Shown piece after piece: positions 45,783 to 54,532 of a stretch of DNA of 64,000 nt. Both the position numbers and the translations under genes were made by a program. Origin of the DNA: Acidobacteriaceae bacterium (GTDB taxonomy: Bacteria > Acidobacteriota > Terriglobia > Terriglobales > Acidobacteriaceae); the NCBI GenBank assembly GCA_003139095.1, contig PLHW01000041.1:62261-126260 (forward strand), written 5' to 3'. The notes below the pieces were generated by a model that saw only the letters and a list, made by a program, of their open reading frames with translations, had not been told where the DNA came from and did no database searches. Numbering within the stretch: position 1 is the stretch's first letter; each line of letters opens with the position of its first letter.

Positions 45783-48758
45783 TCAATTCACCTGCCGCGC
45801 AACCTTCTTCTGTGGAACGGCAATCGGCTTCTCGGTCGCCGGACACAAATTGCGGTACGGGCAAAAGCCGCAATGGTGGCCGGGTTTCGCCGCAAACTTT
45901 CCTGCCGCAATGGCTTCCGCCGTCTTGCGCACCTTGATCTTCGCGGCCTCAAGATCGCCTTCGTTGCGCGTTGTCACCACCGCCGTATTGTCTTCCAGGT
46001 TGTGAAAGACGAGACGGTCGGCGCGCATGCCCCACACTTCTTTCGCGGCCAGCGCATACAACGACAACTGTAGGCTCTCGTCGGCGTCCTTCTGGTTTTT
46101 TGGTTTGCCGGTTTTGTAGTCGATGATGGCGACGCCATCGGAGCCCACCCGATCCACGCGGTCAACTCGCCCGCTCACCTTGGTACCCTCGACTAGCAAA
46201 TCAAATTTTTGCTCCGTTTCTAGCACCTCGGGTGGAACTCCGGCTCGCGCCCACTCCAGAAATTGCACGAGCTGTTCCTTCCCCTGGCGGAGGTACAGAT
46301 CATACTGGTAGCGGTCGGCGATGCCGGCGCTGGCGAGGTCATCGCGAAAACTTCCCAGCAACTGCTCGTCGCTGATCTCCCGCCCGTAACGCTGCGCCTG
46401 GTAAAACGTGAACAATACGCGGTGCATCGCGGCGCCATAATGCAGCGAAGCCGGAACGTCACGCGGCAGGTTCCAGTCGCGCTCCAGCTTGAATCGCAGC
46501 GGACACTGCTGGTAGGTATCGATGGCGCTGGCGCTCAGCCCCTTCACAAAATCTCCGGTCGTGCCGGCCAGCAGCCACGCGGCCACGTTCGAGCGCTCGA
46601 TTGCAACCCGCTCTTCTTCCGCCTCGCCGAATAACCGGTCCTGCACCGCCTGTGCCGCGTGCATGCGCCAAAACTTCCTGTACGGCAGCTCGTCAATCAT
46701 CTCCCGTAGAAATTTTGTCGGCCGCTTGTCTTTCCCCGTTCCTTCCTTGGCGAGGATGGTCAGGGTATCTTCCGCGCGCGTCATGGCCACATAAAAAAGC
46801 CGCCGCTCTTCCTGCTCGTGAAGCAGTTTGTCATCCTGGGTCGACGGCGAGCGCCGCAGTTCGTGCGGAAATTCCACCAGAGGCTCCCGGTAGGCGCACG
46901 GAAAGGAGGTTGACGATCCACGAACTATTGCGACGTGTCCGAACTCCAGCCCCTTCGCCGCGTGCACCGTCATCAGCCGCACGCCATCCTCTTTGCTCGC
47001 CGGCAGTGGAATGCTGCTGCCCCTGGCCTGCCGAAAATAACCCAGGTACTCCAGAAACTCGGGCGCGCGGGCCGTCTCCGTGGTCACACTCTTTTGCCAG
47101 CGCTCAATGAATTCCACGAAAGTGCTGACTGCTGGATTCCGCCTGAGAGAGAACTGGCGAATCACCACGTGCACCGAATTCAGTGCCGTCGTTTCTTCCT
47201 GCTCGACCTCGCCGTGGACGTTCGCTACGTCCGCCAGCACCCTCGCGCCGCCCGGCAAATTTTCCAGCACCCTCGGCAGTTCAAGTTCGTCGCGCTTCAC
47301 CGCTCGCATCGCAGCCTTCAGCTCTTTCGGATTAATGCCGTACTGCGGCAGCGCCGCCACGCGGAACAAGTTCGCCGCGTCCTTCGGATTTACGGCCACG
47401 CTCAGGCACGCCACCACATCGCGCACCTCGGGCGTATCCAGCACGTCGAGCCCCTCGATGGAAAACGGGATTCCACGTTCCGCGAGTTCGTTGACAAGTT
47501 CCTCGCGGTGGCTGTGCTGGCGGTACAGCACCGCAAACCGCTTCCACTCGCAGTGCAGTTCCTTGCGCTTCTTTTGGATGCGCCGGGCAATGTCGGCTGC
47601 TTCCACTTCCTTGTCGCCCCACGTCACGATCTCGACGGGCTGGCCGGGGGACTCGCCGCCTCCATCGGAATTCGCTGAGCTTTCCCGCCACGATTCGAGC
47701 GGCGATCGCTGGTACCGGATCGGGCTCCCTTTGTCGGCAAACACGGCCGGGTTCTCATTCACGATCCCGAAAGCGCACCCAAGAATCGGCGCCAGCGACC
47801 TGCGATTTTTTTCCAACACAATCATCTTCGCCTTCGGAAAGTGGCGGATGAAGAGCATGAAGGCCTCGCTCGACGCCCCGCGAAACTGATAGATCGCCTG
47901 GTCGGGATCGCCGACGATGAAAATGTTGGCCGCCGGCCCCGCAAGCATGGAAAGAATTTCAACCTGCGCAAAGTTGGCGTCCTGGAATTCATCCACCAGG
48001 AGAAACTTGATGCGAGCGCGCTCCTCTTCAAGCAGCGCAGAGTTGTTTTTCAGCAAGGCGTGAGCGCCGGAGATCATGTGGCCGAAGGTGCCGAGATTCT
48101 TCTCGCAAAGCATTCCCTCAACCGTGGTGAACGCCCGCGAAATTTCCCGGCAGCGGTCAAGTATTTCGGCCCTATCGAGTTCGGCCTGCTTTTTCGCCTT
48201 GGCAACGCGCGGCAGCGGAACCTCGCCACGCTCCAGACGCGAGACATACTCCGCGTACTGTTCCGGTCCCACCAGTTCGTCCTGGCAACGCCGCATGAAG
48301 TCGAGCAGGTCATCAAAAAACTGGCTGACGTTGGCCGCGCGCACAAAATATTTCAGCTTCAATTCCCGAATGCGCCGGCGCAGATAAACCCACAGGTCTT
48401 TTTCGTCGAGCAACTGAAACGCCGCCCCTTGCTGGTGAAGCAGATTATTGCACCAGGCATGAAACGTGCAGGTTTCGAGGCCGTCAATGTTTGTGCCCTC
48501 AAGTTCCGCGCGCACCCGCTGCTGCATTTCCGCCGCCGCGTTTTCGGTGTAGGTGAGCGCCAGAATTTCCTCGGGACGCGCGTGCCCTTCGCGGATCAGG
48601 CGCGCAATGCGTTGAATGAGGACGGTAGTCTTCCCGGTCCCGGCGCCGGCCAGCACCACCATCGGACCATGAACGTGTTCGATCGCCTCGCGCTGGCGTT
48701 CGTCGGGCAGAATGCTCTTCACCGAAGTTTCGACGGCGCGGCTCACTTGCCGGAGCAT
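45783..48758 (-). CDS. UvrD/AddA-type helicase fused to a RecB-like nuclease
   Basis: A 991-residue protein. UvrD-like ATPase motifs: LAGAGTGKTTVL (Walker A), LLVDEFQDANFAQ (motif II), GDPDQAIYQFRGA (III), VRLMTVHAAKGLEF and FYVAMTRAEDTL (V-VI). From about residue 720 a PD-(D/E)XK nuclease follows, with GVAIIDYKTG. Cysteines in TYQQCPLRF and HHCGFCPYRNLCPAT fit an AddB/Cas4-type iron-sulfur staple. Expected role: double-strand-break or single-strand end processing. The start is the ATG at 48758; it follows rsmE on the same strand by about 80 bp. Confidence 0.92.
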   Translation of the reverse strand: MLRQVSRAVETSVKSILPDERQREAIEHVHGPMVVLAGAGTGKTTVLIQRIARLIREGHARPEEILALTYTENAAAEMQQRVRAELEGTNIDGLETCTFHAWCNNLLHQQGAAFQLLDEKDLWVYLRRRIRELKLKYFVRAANVSQFFDDLLDFMRRCQDELVGPEQYAEYVSRLERGEVPLPRVAKAKKQAELDRAEILDRCREISRAFTTVEGMLCEKNLGTFGHMISGAHALLKNNSALLEEERARIKFLLVDEFQDANFAQVEILSMLAGPAANIFIVGDPDQAIYQFRGASSEAFMLFIRHFPKAKMIVLEKNRRSLAPILGCAFGIVNENPAVFADKGSPIRYQRSPLESWRESSANSDGGGESPGQPVEIVTWGDKEVEAADIARRIQKKRKELHCEWKRFAVLYRQHSHREELVNELAERGIPFSIEGLDVLDTPEVRDVVACLSVAVNPKDAANLFRVAALPQYGINPKELKAAMRAVKRDELELPRVLENLPGGARVLADVANVHGEVEQEETTALNSVHVVIRQFSLRRNPAVSTFVEFIERWQKSVTTETARAPEFLEYLGYFRQARGSSIPLPASKEDGVRLMTVHAAKGLEFGHVAIVRGSSTSFPCAYREPLVEFPHELRRSPSTQDDKLLHEQEERRLFYVAMTRAEDTLTILAKEGTGKDKRPTKFLREMIDELPYRKFWRMHAAQAVQDRLFGEAEEERVAIERSNVAAWLLAGTTGDFVKGLSASAIDTYQQCPLRFKLERDWNLPRDVPASLHYGAAMHRVLFTFYQAQRYGREISDEQLLGSFRDDLASAGIADRYQYDLYLRQGKEQLVQFLEWARAGVPPEVLETEQKFDLLVEGTKVSGRVDRVDRVGSDGVAIIDYKTGKPKNQKDADESLQLSLYALAAKEVWGMRADRLVFHNLEDNTAVVTTRNEGDLEAAKIKVRKTAEAIAAGKFAAKPGHHCGFCPYRNLCPATEKPIAVPQKKVARQVN

Positions 48759-48841
48759 ACCAGAGGAGGGTGTGGAAGGTCTGTGCAGGCGGCGAAAGTC
48801 AGATTCATGCGGGCGTCGGGCGAACTGAGGGTGCCCGCACC

Positions 48842-49570
48842 TTACCGCATTGCGTCGAGCGCAAGCGCCGACGCAACAATCGCCGCCGTCTCGGCACGCA
48901 GGATCGTTTGCCCGAGCGACGCCGCCGTCCATCCCGACTCGCGAAACCAGGCGAGTTCATCGTCCGTCCAACCGCCTTCAGGTCCGACCGCGAGCCATGC
49001 CTCGCTCGCGGATGGCGGCACAACCTCGCGCAGGCTCACGTTCGCTTCGGATTCTGCGAGGACGACGCGTGGCATCCGAGCGTTGGGAGCCGGCCCGACA
49101 CCGGCGTTACCCAATTCCTTCAGCTTGATCGGGGCCAGAATTTCCGGCGGCGCAGTGCGTCGCGACTGCTCGGCCGCCGAGCGCGCAATCCGCAGCCAGC
49201 GCTCATGCCGCTTCGCTGCGGCCCCCGCCAGGTGCGCATCCGTGCGTCGCGCAATCACTGGAATCATCCGCGCCACGCCAATCTCCGTGCACTTCTCAAT
49301 CGCCCACTCCATGCGGTCGAATTTGAAGACGGCGAGGACAAGAGTGACCTCCGCGGACGGCTTCACGGCCACTTCCTCGCCCAGCGCAAACTCCACACGC
49401 GTGTCTGCGATTGAGATGATCGTTCCGAGCCGCACAGCATCACCGGTAGCAATATCGAATTCCTGTCCGATTTGGGCGCGCAGGACGCGGCTCAAATGTG
49501 CCGCATGTTCGCCCGTAAGCGCAGCGACGTTTCCATTCACTTCGTCGGCAATCCAGCGGCGGCGAGTCAA
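48842..49570 (-). CDS. rsmE: 16S rRNA (uracil-1498-N3)-methyltransferase
   Basis: A 242-residue SPOUT methyltransferase. FKFDRMEWAIEKCTEIGVARM, RWLRIARSAAEQSRR, AVGPEGGWTDDEL and LGQTILRAETAAI are RsmE signatures, the last two forming the SAM-binding knot. It follows dnaJ, a common order (hrcA-grpE-dnaJ-rsmE). The start is TTG at 49570 with a poor ribosome-binding site; the upstream base run belongs to a 7-bp tandem repeat. Confidence 0.9.
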   Translation of the reverse strand: MTRRRWIADEVNGNVAALTGEHAAHLSRVLRAQIGQEFDIATGDAVRLGTIISIADTRVEFALGEEVAVKPSAEVTLVLAVFKFDRMEWAIEKCTEIGVARMIPVIARRTDAHLAGAAAKRHERWLRIARSAAEQSRRTAPPEILAPIKLKELGNAGVGPAPNARMPRVVLAESEANVSLREVVPPSASEAWLAVGPEGGWTDDELAWFRESGWTAASLGQTILRAETAAIVASALALDAMR

Positions 49571-49575
49571 AGGGG

Positions 49576-49674
49576 CAGCTCTCAGCTTTCAGCTTTCAGC
49601 TTTCAGCCGTCAGCTCTCAGTCAAAGCCAGCGGCAGGGTTCATCAACGAAGGGTTTCCTGAGAGCTGAGAGCTT
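49576..49674. repeat. 7-bp tandem repeat with opposed arms between dnaJ and rsmE
   Basis: Six to seven units of CAGCTTT/CAGCTCT at 49576-49621, and a shorter inverted arm (CTGAGAG, CTGAGAG) at 49658-49674. Possible long hairpin in the dnaJ-rsmE mRNA. Confidence 0.8.
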
Positions 49675-49675
49675 T

Positions 49676-50806
49676 CTAAACAAACATATCCTTCACTCGC
49701 CCCAGCAGCGAGCGCCGTTGCGGCTTGTTCTCCACCGGCGTCAGTTCTCCCAGTTCGGCCAGCAGTTCGCGCTGCCGCTTCGAGAGTTTCGCGGGCGTTT
49801 GAATCCGCACCTCGACAAACAAGTCGCCTTTGCCATGGCTGTTCAGCACCGGCACGCCTTTGCCGCGAATCCGGAACGACGTTCCCGACTGCGTGCCTTC
49901 GGGCACTTTCAATTTGTGCTCGCCTTCCAGCGTCGGCACCATAATCTCCGTGCCCAGCGCGGCTTGCGAAAACGAAATCGGCACCACGCATTGCAGGTCG
50001 TTCCCCTCACGCTCGAAAAACGAATGCTCTTTCACGTGCAGTACAACGTACAAATCTCCGGCCTGCCCGCCGAACGCGCCCGCCTCACCCAACCCGGAAA
50101 AGCGAATCCGCGTGCCGTCCTCCACTCCCGCCGGCACCTGCGCTTCCACCACGCGCTCGCGCAACACGCGGCCCTCGCCCCTGCACTTCGAGCACGGATC
50201 GGTGATCACCGTCCCCGAGCCGTGGCACGACGAGCAGGTGCGCGCAATGCTGAAAAATCCCTGCTGATACCGCACCTGTCCCCGCCCATCGCACGTGCGG
50301 CACGGCACCGCAGCTTTGCCCGGCGCGGCGCCCGTGCCACGGCAGCCTTCGCACACTTCATGCCGGCGAACCTTCACCTGCTTTTCCGTGCCAAACACCG
50401 CTTCCTCAAACTCCAGGTGCAAATCCTCGCGCAGGTCCGCGCCCCGTTGCGCGCGGCTTCGGCGTCGGCCCGCGCCGCCAAACAAATCTCCCATGCCGAA
50501 GAACTCGCCAAAAATGTCGCCGAAATCCTGAAAAATCGCCGGATCGAATCCCGCCGACGCCGCCGGCCCACCGCTCACGCCCGCATGCCCAAAGCGGTCA
50601 TACAGAGAGCGCTTTTCACCGTCCGCCAGTATCGCGTACGCCTCCGTAATCTCCTTGAACTTATCTTCCGCGTCCGGGTTATTCGGATTCCGGTCAGGAT
50701 GATACGTCATCGCCAGCTTGCGATACGCGCTCTTGATCTCGACCTCGGTGGCCGTGCGCGTCACGCCCAGCACTTCGTAATAATCTCGTTTTGTATTCGC
50801 CGCCAG
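49676..50806 (-). CDS. dnaJ: Chaperone DnaJ, with a probable CTG start
   Basis: A 376-residue type I DnaJ, the co-chaperone that stimulates DnaK. J-domain with YHPDRN, a Gly-rich segment, four CxxCxGxG zinc repeats (CEGCRGTGA, CRTCDGRGQ, CSSCHGSGT, CSKCRGEGR) and C-terminal substrate-binding domains are complete. A GTG at 50773 would cut off helix I of the J-domain. In the same frame upstream, CTG at 50806 gives LAANTKRDYYEVLGV, the family N-terminus; a TAG stop lies four codons before it, and no ATG, GTG or TTG is available between. TAGGGGGAA precedes it. A base-call change of ATG to CTG is the alternative. Confidence 0.92.
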   Translation of the reverse strand: MAANTKRDYYEVLGVTRTATEVEIKSAYRKLAMTYHPDRNPNNPDAEDKFKEITEAYAILADGEKRSLYDRFGHAGVSGGPAASAGFDPAIFQDFGDIFGEFFGMGDLFGGAGRRRSRAQRGADLREDLHLEFEEAVFGTEKQVKVRRHEVCEGCRGTGAAPGKAAVPCRTCDGRGQVRYQQGFFSIARTCSSCHGSGTVITDPCSKCRGEGRVLRERVVEAQVPAGVEDGTRIRFSGLGEAGAFGGQAGDLYVVLHVKEHSFFEREGNDLQCVVPISFSQAALGTEIMVPTLEGEHKLKVPEGTQSGTSFRIRGKGVPVLNSHGKGDLFVEVRIQTPAKLSKRQRELLAELGELTPVENKPQRRSLLGRVKDMFV

Positions 50807-50844
50807 AAATTCCCCCTACCGGTCCCCGATCCTCACCTTCACTT

Positions 50845-50885
50845 TGTCATTCCGACCCTGAGTTTGCCGAAGGGGAGGAATCTCC
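50845..50885. repeat. TGTCATTCCGA / GAGGAATCTC dispersed-repeat-like sequence
   Basis: TGTCATTCCGACCCTGAG followed by GCCGAAGGGGAGGAATCTCC, between grpE and dnaJ. It resembles a dispersed intergenic repeat that I know from acidobacterial and other genomes (core TGTCATTCCGA ... GAGGAATCT). Only one copy was seen in this window. Confidence 0.5.
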
Positions 50886-50926
50886 CGCTCCCCGAACGCT
50901 TCCCCGCGCACAAATCCCCGCCCGCC

Positions 50927-51505
50927 TTACTTCCCGCCGTTCCGCGCCACTCGCACCATCGCCGGCCGCAGCAGCCGATCCTTGTACTTGTACCCGCGCT
51001 GCAACTCGTCGAGCACATGCTGATCCGGCACTTCCGCCGTATCCACCATTTCAATCGCCTCATGCACCCGCGGATCGAACGGCTCTCCCACCGCCGCAAT
51101 CGGCTGCACGCCCGCTTTTTGCAACGCATCCTGAAGCTGCCGGTAAATCAACTCCACTCCGCCGCGAAAGTCACTCGCATCGCTGCGTGCCTTCAGCGCC
51201 CGCTCAAAGCTGTCCAGCGCCGGCAACAGCCCTTTGATCACATCCGCCGCCGCATAGTCGCGAAACTCCACCTGCTCCCGCGCCGTCCGTTTGCGCGCAT
51301 TGTCGAACTCCGCCTGCTGTCGCGCCAGCCGATCCAGCAGCACATCGCGCTCCGCCTTCAGCTTCTCCAGTTCCGAGCCGTCACCATCCGCCGAAGCCGG
51401 CGCACTCGCGCTCGCCGCAGTCGTTTCCTCGCCCGCTTCCGCGGCAGGAAGTTCGCGCTCTAAATCCAGCTTCGTCGCCTCGGTCTTGCCATTGCCTTTG
51501 CTCAT
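50927..51505 (-). CDS. grpE: Nucleotide exchange factor GrpE
   Basis: A 192-residue GrpE, nucleotide exchange factor of DnaK. The long coiled-coil region (residues 45-100, LEKLKAERDVLLDRLARQQAEFDNARKR), then DVIKGLLPALDSFERAL and the C-terminal beta-wing VGEPFDPRVHEAIEMV are typical. The start may be ATG 51505 or the GTG at 51514, which directly abuts the hrcA stop; either way it is coupled to hrcA. The N-terminal 40 residues are acidic and Ala-rich. Confidence 0.93.
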   Translation of the reverse strand: MSKGNGKTEATKLDLERELPAAEAGEETTAASASAPASADGDGSELEKLKAERDVLLDRLARQQAEFDNARKRTAREQVEFRDYAAADVIKGLLPALDSFERALKARSDASDFRGGVELIYRQLQDALQKAGVQPIAAVGEPFDPRVHEAIEMVDTAEVPDQHVLDELQRGYKYKDRLLRPAMVRVARNGGK

Positions 51506-51514
51506 AACTGCCAC

Positions 51515-52579
51515 TTACTCCGATTCATTCAATAGTCTGTCAAACAGCCGCGCAATGTACGACACCGCCGACATCGTATGCTGATAATCCAACCGCGTCG
51601 GCCCAATCACCGCCAGCGATCCCCTCACCTCGCCGCCCACTCGCGCCGGCGCCCCAATCAGCACAAAGTTCTGCATCGACGGCAGCGCCTCATCCAGCCC
51701 AATCACCACCCGCACCGCTTCCTGTCGCGTGTCCAGATACGCGCTCAGCAGCTTCACCACTTTTTCTTTCTCGTCGAGCGTGCGCAGCATCTCCTGGAGC
51801 CTCTGCCGGTCGCTCTCGCTCGCCACTGGTTCACTCGCCACCAAGTTGGCCGCGCCTTCCACAAACACCACATTCGCGCCCTCGTGCGCCGCCAGCGCTC
51901 CCTGCTGGTACAGCCGCTCAATCGACTTCATCAGCTCCCGATATTCTCCGCGCTCGGTTTCGATGCGCCGCTCCAGCTCCGCGCGCATATCTTCCATCGT
52001 CCAGCCGCGAAAATTGTCGTTCAGGTAGCGCGCCGCCAGATCCAACTCCGCCTGCGGAATATCCAGCCGCAGCACGCGATCGCGCACCACGCCCCCGCGC
52101 GTCACCACCACCGCCAGCACCTTCTGATCGCCGAGCCGCGAAAAATACACATGCTCCAGCGCATTCCGCGGCCCGCTCATACTGGCAACCCCGGCCACCG
52201 TCACGCCCACCCCATGCGATACCAGCGACAGCACGTGCGACGTGCGCTCCATAAACTCCTGCACATCGCTCACGCCCGCCAGCGAATCCTGAATGATGGC
52301 CTGGTTCTCCTGCGAAAGATGCGCCTCGCCGCTCAGCTGCTCGACGTAATAGCGATACGCCTCTGCCGTCGGCACTCGCCCCGCCGAAGTATGGGGCTGC
52401 TCCAAAAAGCCGGCGTCGGTCAGGTCCGCCATCACATTGCGAATCGTGGCCGCACTCAATCCCTCGCGGCTGGCGCGCGCAATCGTGCGCGATCCCACCG
52501 GCTCCCCGCTGGCAATAAACGTCTCGACAATCGCGGTCAGGATTTCGCGTTCCCGTCCGCCGGCCGGTCCTGGTGGCAT
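51515..52579 (-). CDS. hrcA: Heat-inducible transcription repressor HrcA
   Basis: A 354-residue HrcA, the repressor of class I heat-shock operons that binds CIRCE. Winged-helix N-terminus (REILTAIVETFIASGEPVGSRTIA, GLSAATIRNVMADLTDAGFLEQPHTSAGRVPTAEAYRYYV) and the effector domain are complete. The start is the ATG at 52579; the frame continues upstream to 52636 but without family similarity. It leads the hrcA-grpE-dnaJ-rsmE series. No CIRCE (TTAGCACTC-N9-GAGTGCTAA) was found upstream. Confidence 0.95.
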   Translation of the reverse strand: MPPGPAGGREREILTAIVETFIASGEPVGSRTIARASREGLSAATIRNVMADLTDAGFLEQPHTSAGRVPTAEAYRYYVEQLSGEAHLSQENQAIIQDSLAGVSDVQEFMERTSHVLSLVSHGVGVTVAGVASMSGPRNALEHVYFSRLGDQKVLAVVVTRGGVVRDRVLRLDIPQAELDLAARYLNDNFRGWTMEDMRAELERRIETERGEYRELMKSIERLYQQGALAAHEGANVVFVEGAANLVASEPVASESDRQRLQEMLRTLDEKEKVVKLLSAYLDTRQEAVRVVIGLDEALPSMQNFVLIGAPARVGGEVRGSLAVIGPTRLDYQHTMSAVSYIARLFDRLLNESE

Positions 52580-52630
52580 AAGCGACACAAATAAGGAGCT
52601 GTGCCCGAAGGTACCCACGCTCTGAGGGTG

Positions 52631-52671
52631 CCCCATTCTAACGTCGCGCTTTTTGCGACGTTAGAGTGGGG
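52631..52671. promoter_or_regulatory. 17-bp inverted repeat upstream of hrcA
   Basis: Arms at 52631-52647 and 52655-52671 with one mismatch and a 7-nt loop (GCTTTTT). It is about 52 bp before the hrcA start and differs from CIRCE. It may be a hairpin of the same kind as at 817-851, or an operator. Downstream, 52672-53003 is a gap with only the HAF gene's ribosome-binding site. Confidence 0.5.
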
Positions 52672-53003
52672 ACGTTCCTTTCCCTCAAAACGGGGCAGTA
52701 GCCCCCATAAATTCTTTAGATGCAGTGGCTTAGATTAAGATTCCACTACGCCTACTGTGAATTCTAGGGAGCCCAGCCAAGGGTGTCAAGGATGGGATTG
52801 GGATGCAGCGCAGGTAGCCGCATTCTGCCGATTCCAATCTGCCGATTCCAATCATCCTTCCAAAATCCATGACCCCAAATCTCCCCGAACATCGCGCTTA
52901 CTAATGAAGGCGGTACTAATCGGTCGGTAGGCGGCAGACGCTGACCTCCGAAGGCTGGTCAGTCTTCTATTCCTTACGAAAGCAATCACCTTTAGGAGGC
53001 AGC

Positions 53004-54050
53004 ATGTCAATTTGCAGAGCGCAGTCCACGCAGCCATCGATGTCTCACACGATCACGGAACCCTTCACCGCCGCGAAACTTCTCACCCTCACCATCATGG
53101 TTCTGATGTGCATAGCCAGCTCGCACGCGCAACAATTGGGGGTCCGTCCACAGGCGGTGACCTTCCAGTTCCAGGACGTCAGCGTTCCGGGCGCCCTCGA
53201 AACCGACGCCTACGCCATCAACGACAAAAATGTAATCGCGGGCAGTTACATCAATAAAGCCGGGCTCGAGCAGGGCATGCTCATTAGCGGTCAAACCGTT
53301 ACGCCAGCCCCCTGCCCCGATGGATCCACCATCTACGGCTTGGACTCAACTGGGAGCGGCGTCGGGCTTTGCAGTACCAGCGTCGCGGCGCCTCCAAAGG
53401 GCGGCGTCCAGCCCCCTGGGTTTGTCGGCGACGGTTGGTTCTGGGTGTACACACCCGGAGCGCCTTGGGGGAACTGGCTGCACATTACTATCTCGGGTTG
53501 CTGGCCTTGCAACCACACTCCCCTTGGCGTCGCCCCACACACCAAGACAGGCGTCGGCACGTACACGGACGCGAACGGGCTGATTCATGGCTCCGTCGTC
53601 ACTCTTGCTACAGGCGCTTTTCAATCCCTGGATGTGCCCGGAGTAGATTCCGGCACGATCGCTTGGGGGATTAACGACAGCGGCTTGATTACGTTGGAGG
53701 CTCCGGATGATTCTGGCAACGTCCACTCCTACCTCTTCGACGGTAACTCCTACACGCAGATTGATGTTCCCGGAGCCGTGCAGTCCTTCGCTCACGGCAT
53801 CAATAACAACGGAGACGTCGTCTACACGTACGTCGACGAGGCCAACAACAGCCATGCAGCGCTCTATCTCGCTAGCACGGGAACCTTCGTGACTGTCGAC
53901 GATCCGAAGGGCGTCGGCGCAACGCGCGGCTATGGCATTAATGACGAAGTCACCGGCAAAAATGGCAACATCCTGGAGATTGTCGGCGAGTATTCGCCAA
54001 ATCAGGGGTCCCAGAACAACGCCTTCGAGGCAACCGCTACCATCAACTAA
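53004..54050 (+). CDS. Exported HAF-repeat protein
   Basis: A 348-residue exported protein. A signal peptide (hydrophobic core at residues 24-38, ending SSHAQ) follows an extended N-terminus. Repeats with the HAF signature (AYAINDKNVIAGSY, AWGINDSGLITLE, AHGINNNGDVVYT, GYGINDEVTG) make a beta-propeller-like extracellular protein. Function unknown; typical of Acidobacteriota. TTTAGGAGG lies just before the ATG at 53004. Confidence 0.85.
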   Translation: MSICRAQSTQPSMSHTITEPFTAAKLLTLTIMVLMCIASSHAQQLGVRPQAVTFQFQDVSVPGALETDAYAINDKNVIAGSYINKAGLEQGMLISGQTVTPAPCPDGSTIYGLDSTGSGVGLCSTSVAAPPKGGVQPPGFVGDGWFWVYTPGAPWGNWLHITISGCWPCNHTPLGVAPHTKTGVGTYTDANGLIHGSVVTLATGAFQSLDVPGVDSGTIAWGINDSGLITLEAPDDSGNVHSYLFDGNSYTQIDVPGAVQSFAHGINNNGDVVYTYVDEANNSHAALYLASTGTFVTVDDPKGVGATRGYGINDEVTGKNGNILEIVGEYSPNQGSQNNAFEATATIN

Positions 54051-54073
54051 CCCTCAAAGCTGGCTCGCAATGT

Positions 54074-54103
54074 CCCAGGTCTCGCGCTTTTTCGAGACCT
54101 GGG
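54074..54103 (+). terminator. Terminator of the HAF-protein gene
   Basis: CCCAGGTCTCG and CGAGACCTGGG form an 11-bp stem with an 8-nt loop, followed by CTTTC. It lies 23 bp after the stop. Confidence 0.7.
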
Positions 54104-54331
54104 CTTTCACGCGAGTCACTCCTTGAGACGAAATTACACAGCGTAAACCGCACCCAAGAGAATCCCCACAAAATCCCTTGACTTAGCCCCAAACAAAAGA
54201 AGATAGAAGATAGGAGGGCGCACAAAGCGCTCCGCTCGATTTTGCTCTTTCACAAAACGGCGGAAACTGAATGGATTAAAACCGCAGACGCAGTTTGGGC
54301 TGGCCCGATCTCGCGTGTAATTCTATATTTA

Positions 54332-54464
54332 TCAATACTTTACGTTCAAGTGTCTTATTTTGAATACTTTGCGGGCAAGAGCCGCGCAGAGACTGTCGTT
54401 TCGCCCAACTTAAGTCTAATTTTTTGAATACTTTGCCTATAAGTCATCTCGATTGAATACTTTG
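54332..54464. repeat. Repeated TTGAATACTTTG words next to the mobile element
   Basis: Exact 12-bp copies at 54360-54371, 54424-54435 and 54453-54464, plus a related TCAATACTTTAC at 54332-54343. The last copy ends 12 bp before the target-site duplication. The rest of the AT-rich 54104-54475 gap has no gene. Confidence 0.7.
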
Positions 54465-54483
54465 GAAGGAAATTCCTCCTAAC

Positions 54484-54509
54484 GGTAATAAACTAGTTGA
54501 CACACATGT
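54484..54509 (+). repeat. Left inverted end of the IS1595 element
   Basis: Begins GGTAATAAACTAGTTGAC and pairs with the complement of 57672-57697. It contains the transposase -35 box. The preceding 8 bp (54476-54483) are the left target duplication. Confidence 0.92.
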
Positions 54510-54525
54510 GCGCTTGTGGTATCGT
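54497..54525 (+). promoter_or_regulatory. Transposase promoter within the inverted end
   Basis: TTGACA at 54497-54502 and TATCGT at 54520-54525 with a 17-bp spacer; transcription would start at about 54532-54533, on the transposase ATG itself, giving a leaderless message. Confidence 0.55.
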
Positions 54526-54532
54526 TTTGGTT

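Noticed and set aside
50771-50773. GTG as the dnaJ start
   Set aside because: It would remove the conserved RDYYE of J-domain helix I; the upstream CTG fits the family.
52580-53003. CIRCE element upstream of hrcA
   Set aside because: No TTAGCACTC/GAGTGCTAA pair found; the inverted repeat at 52631-52671 has a different sequence and spacing.
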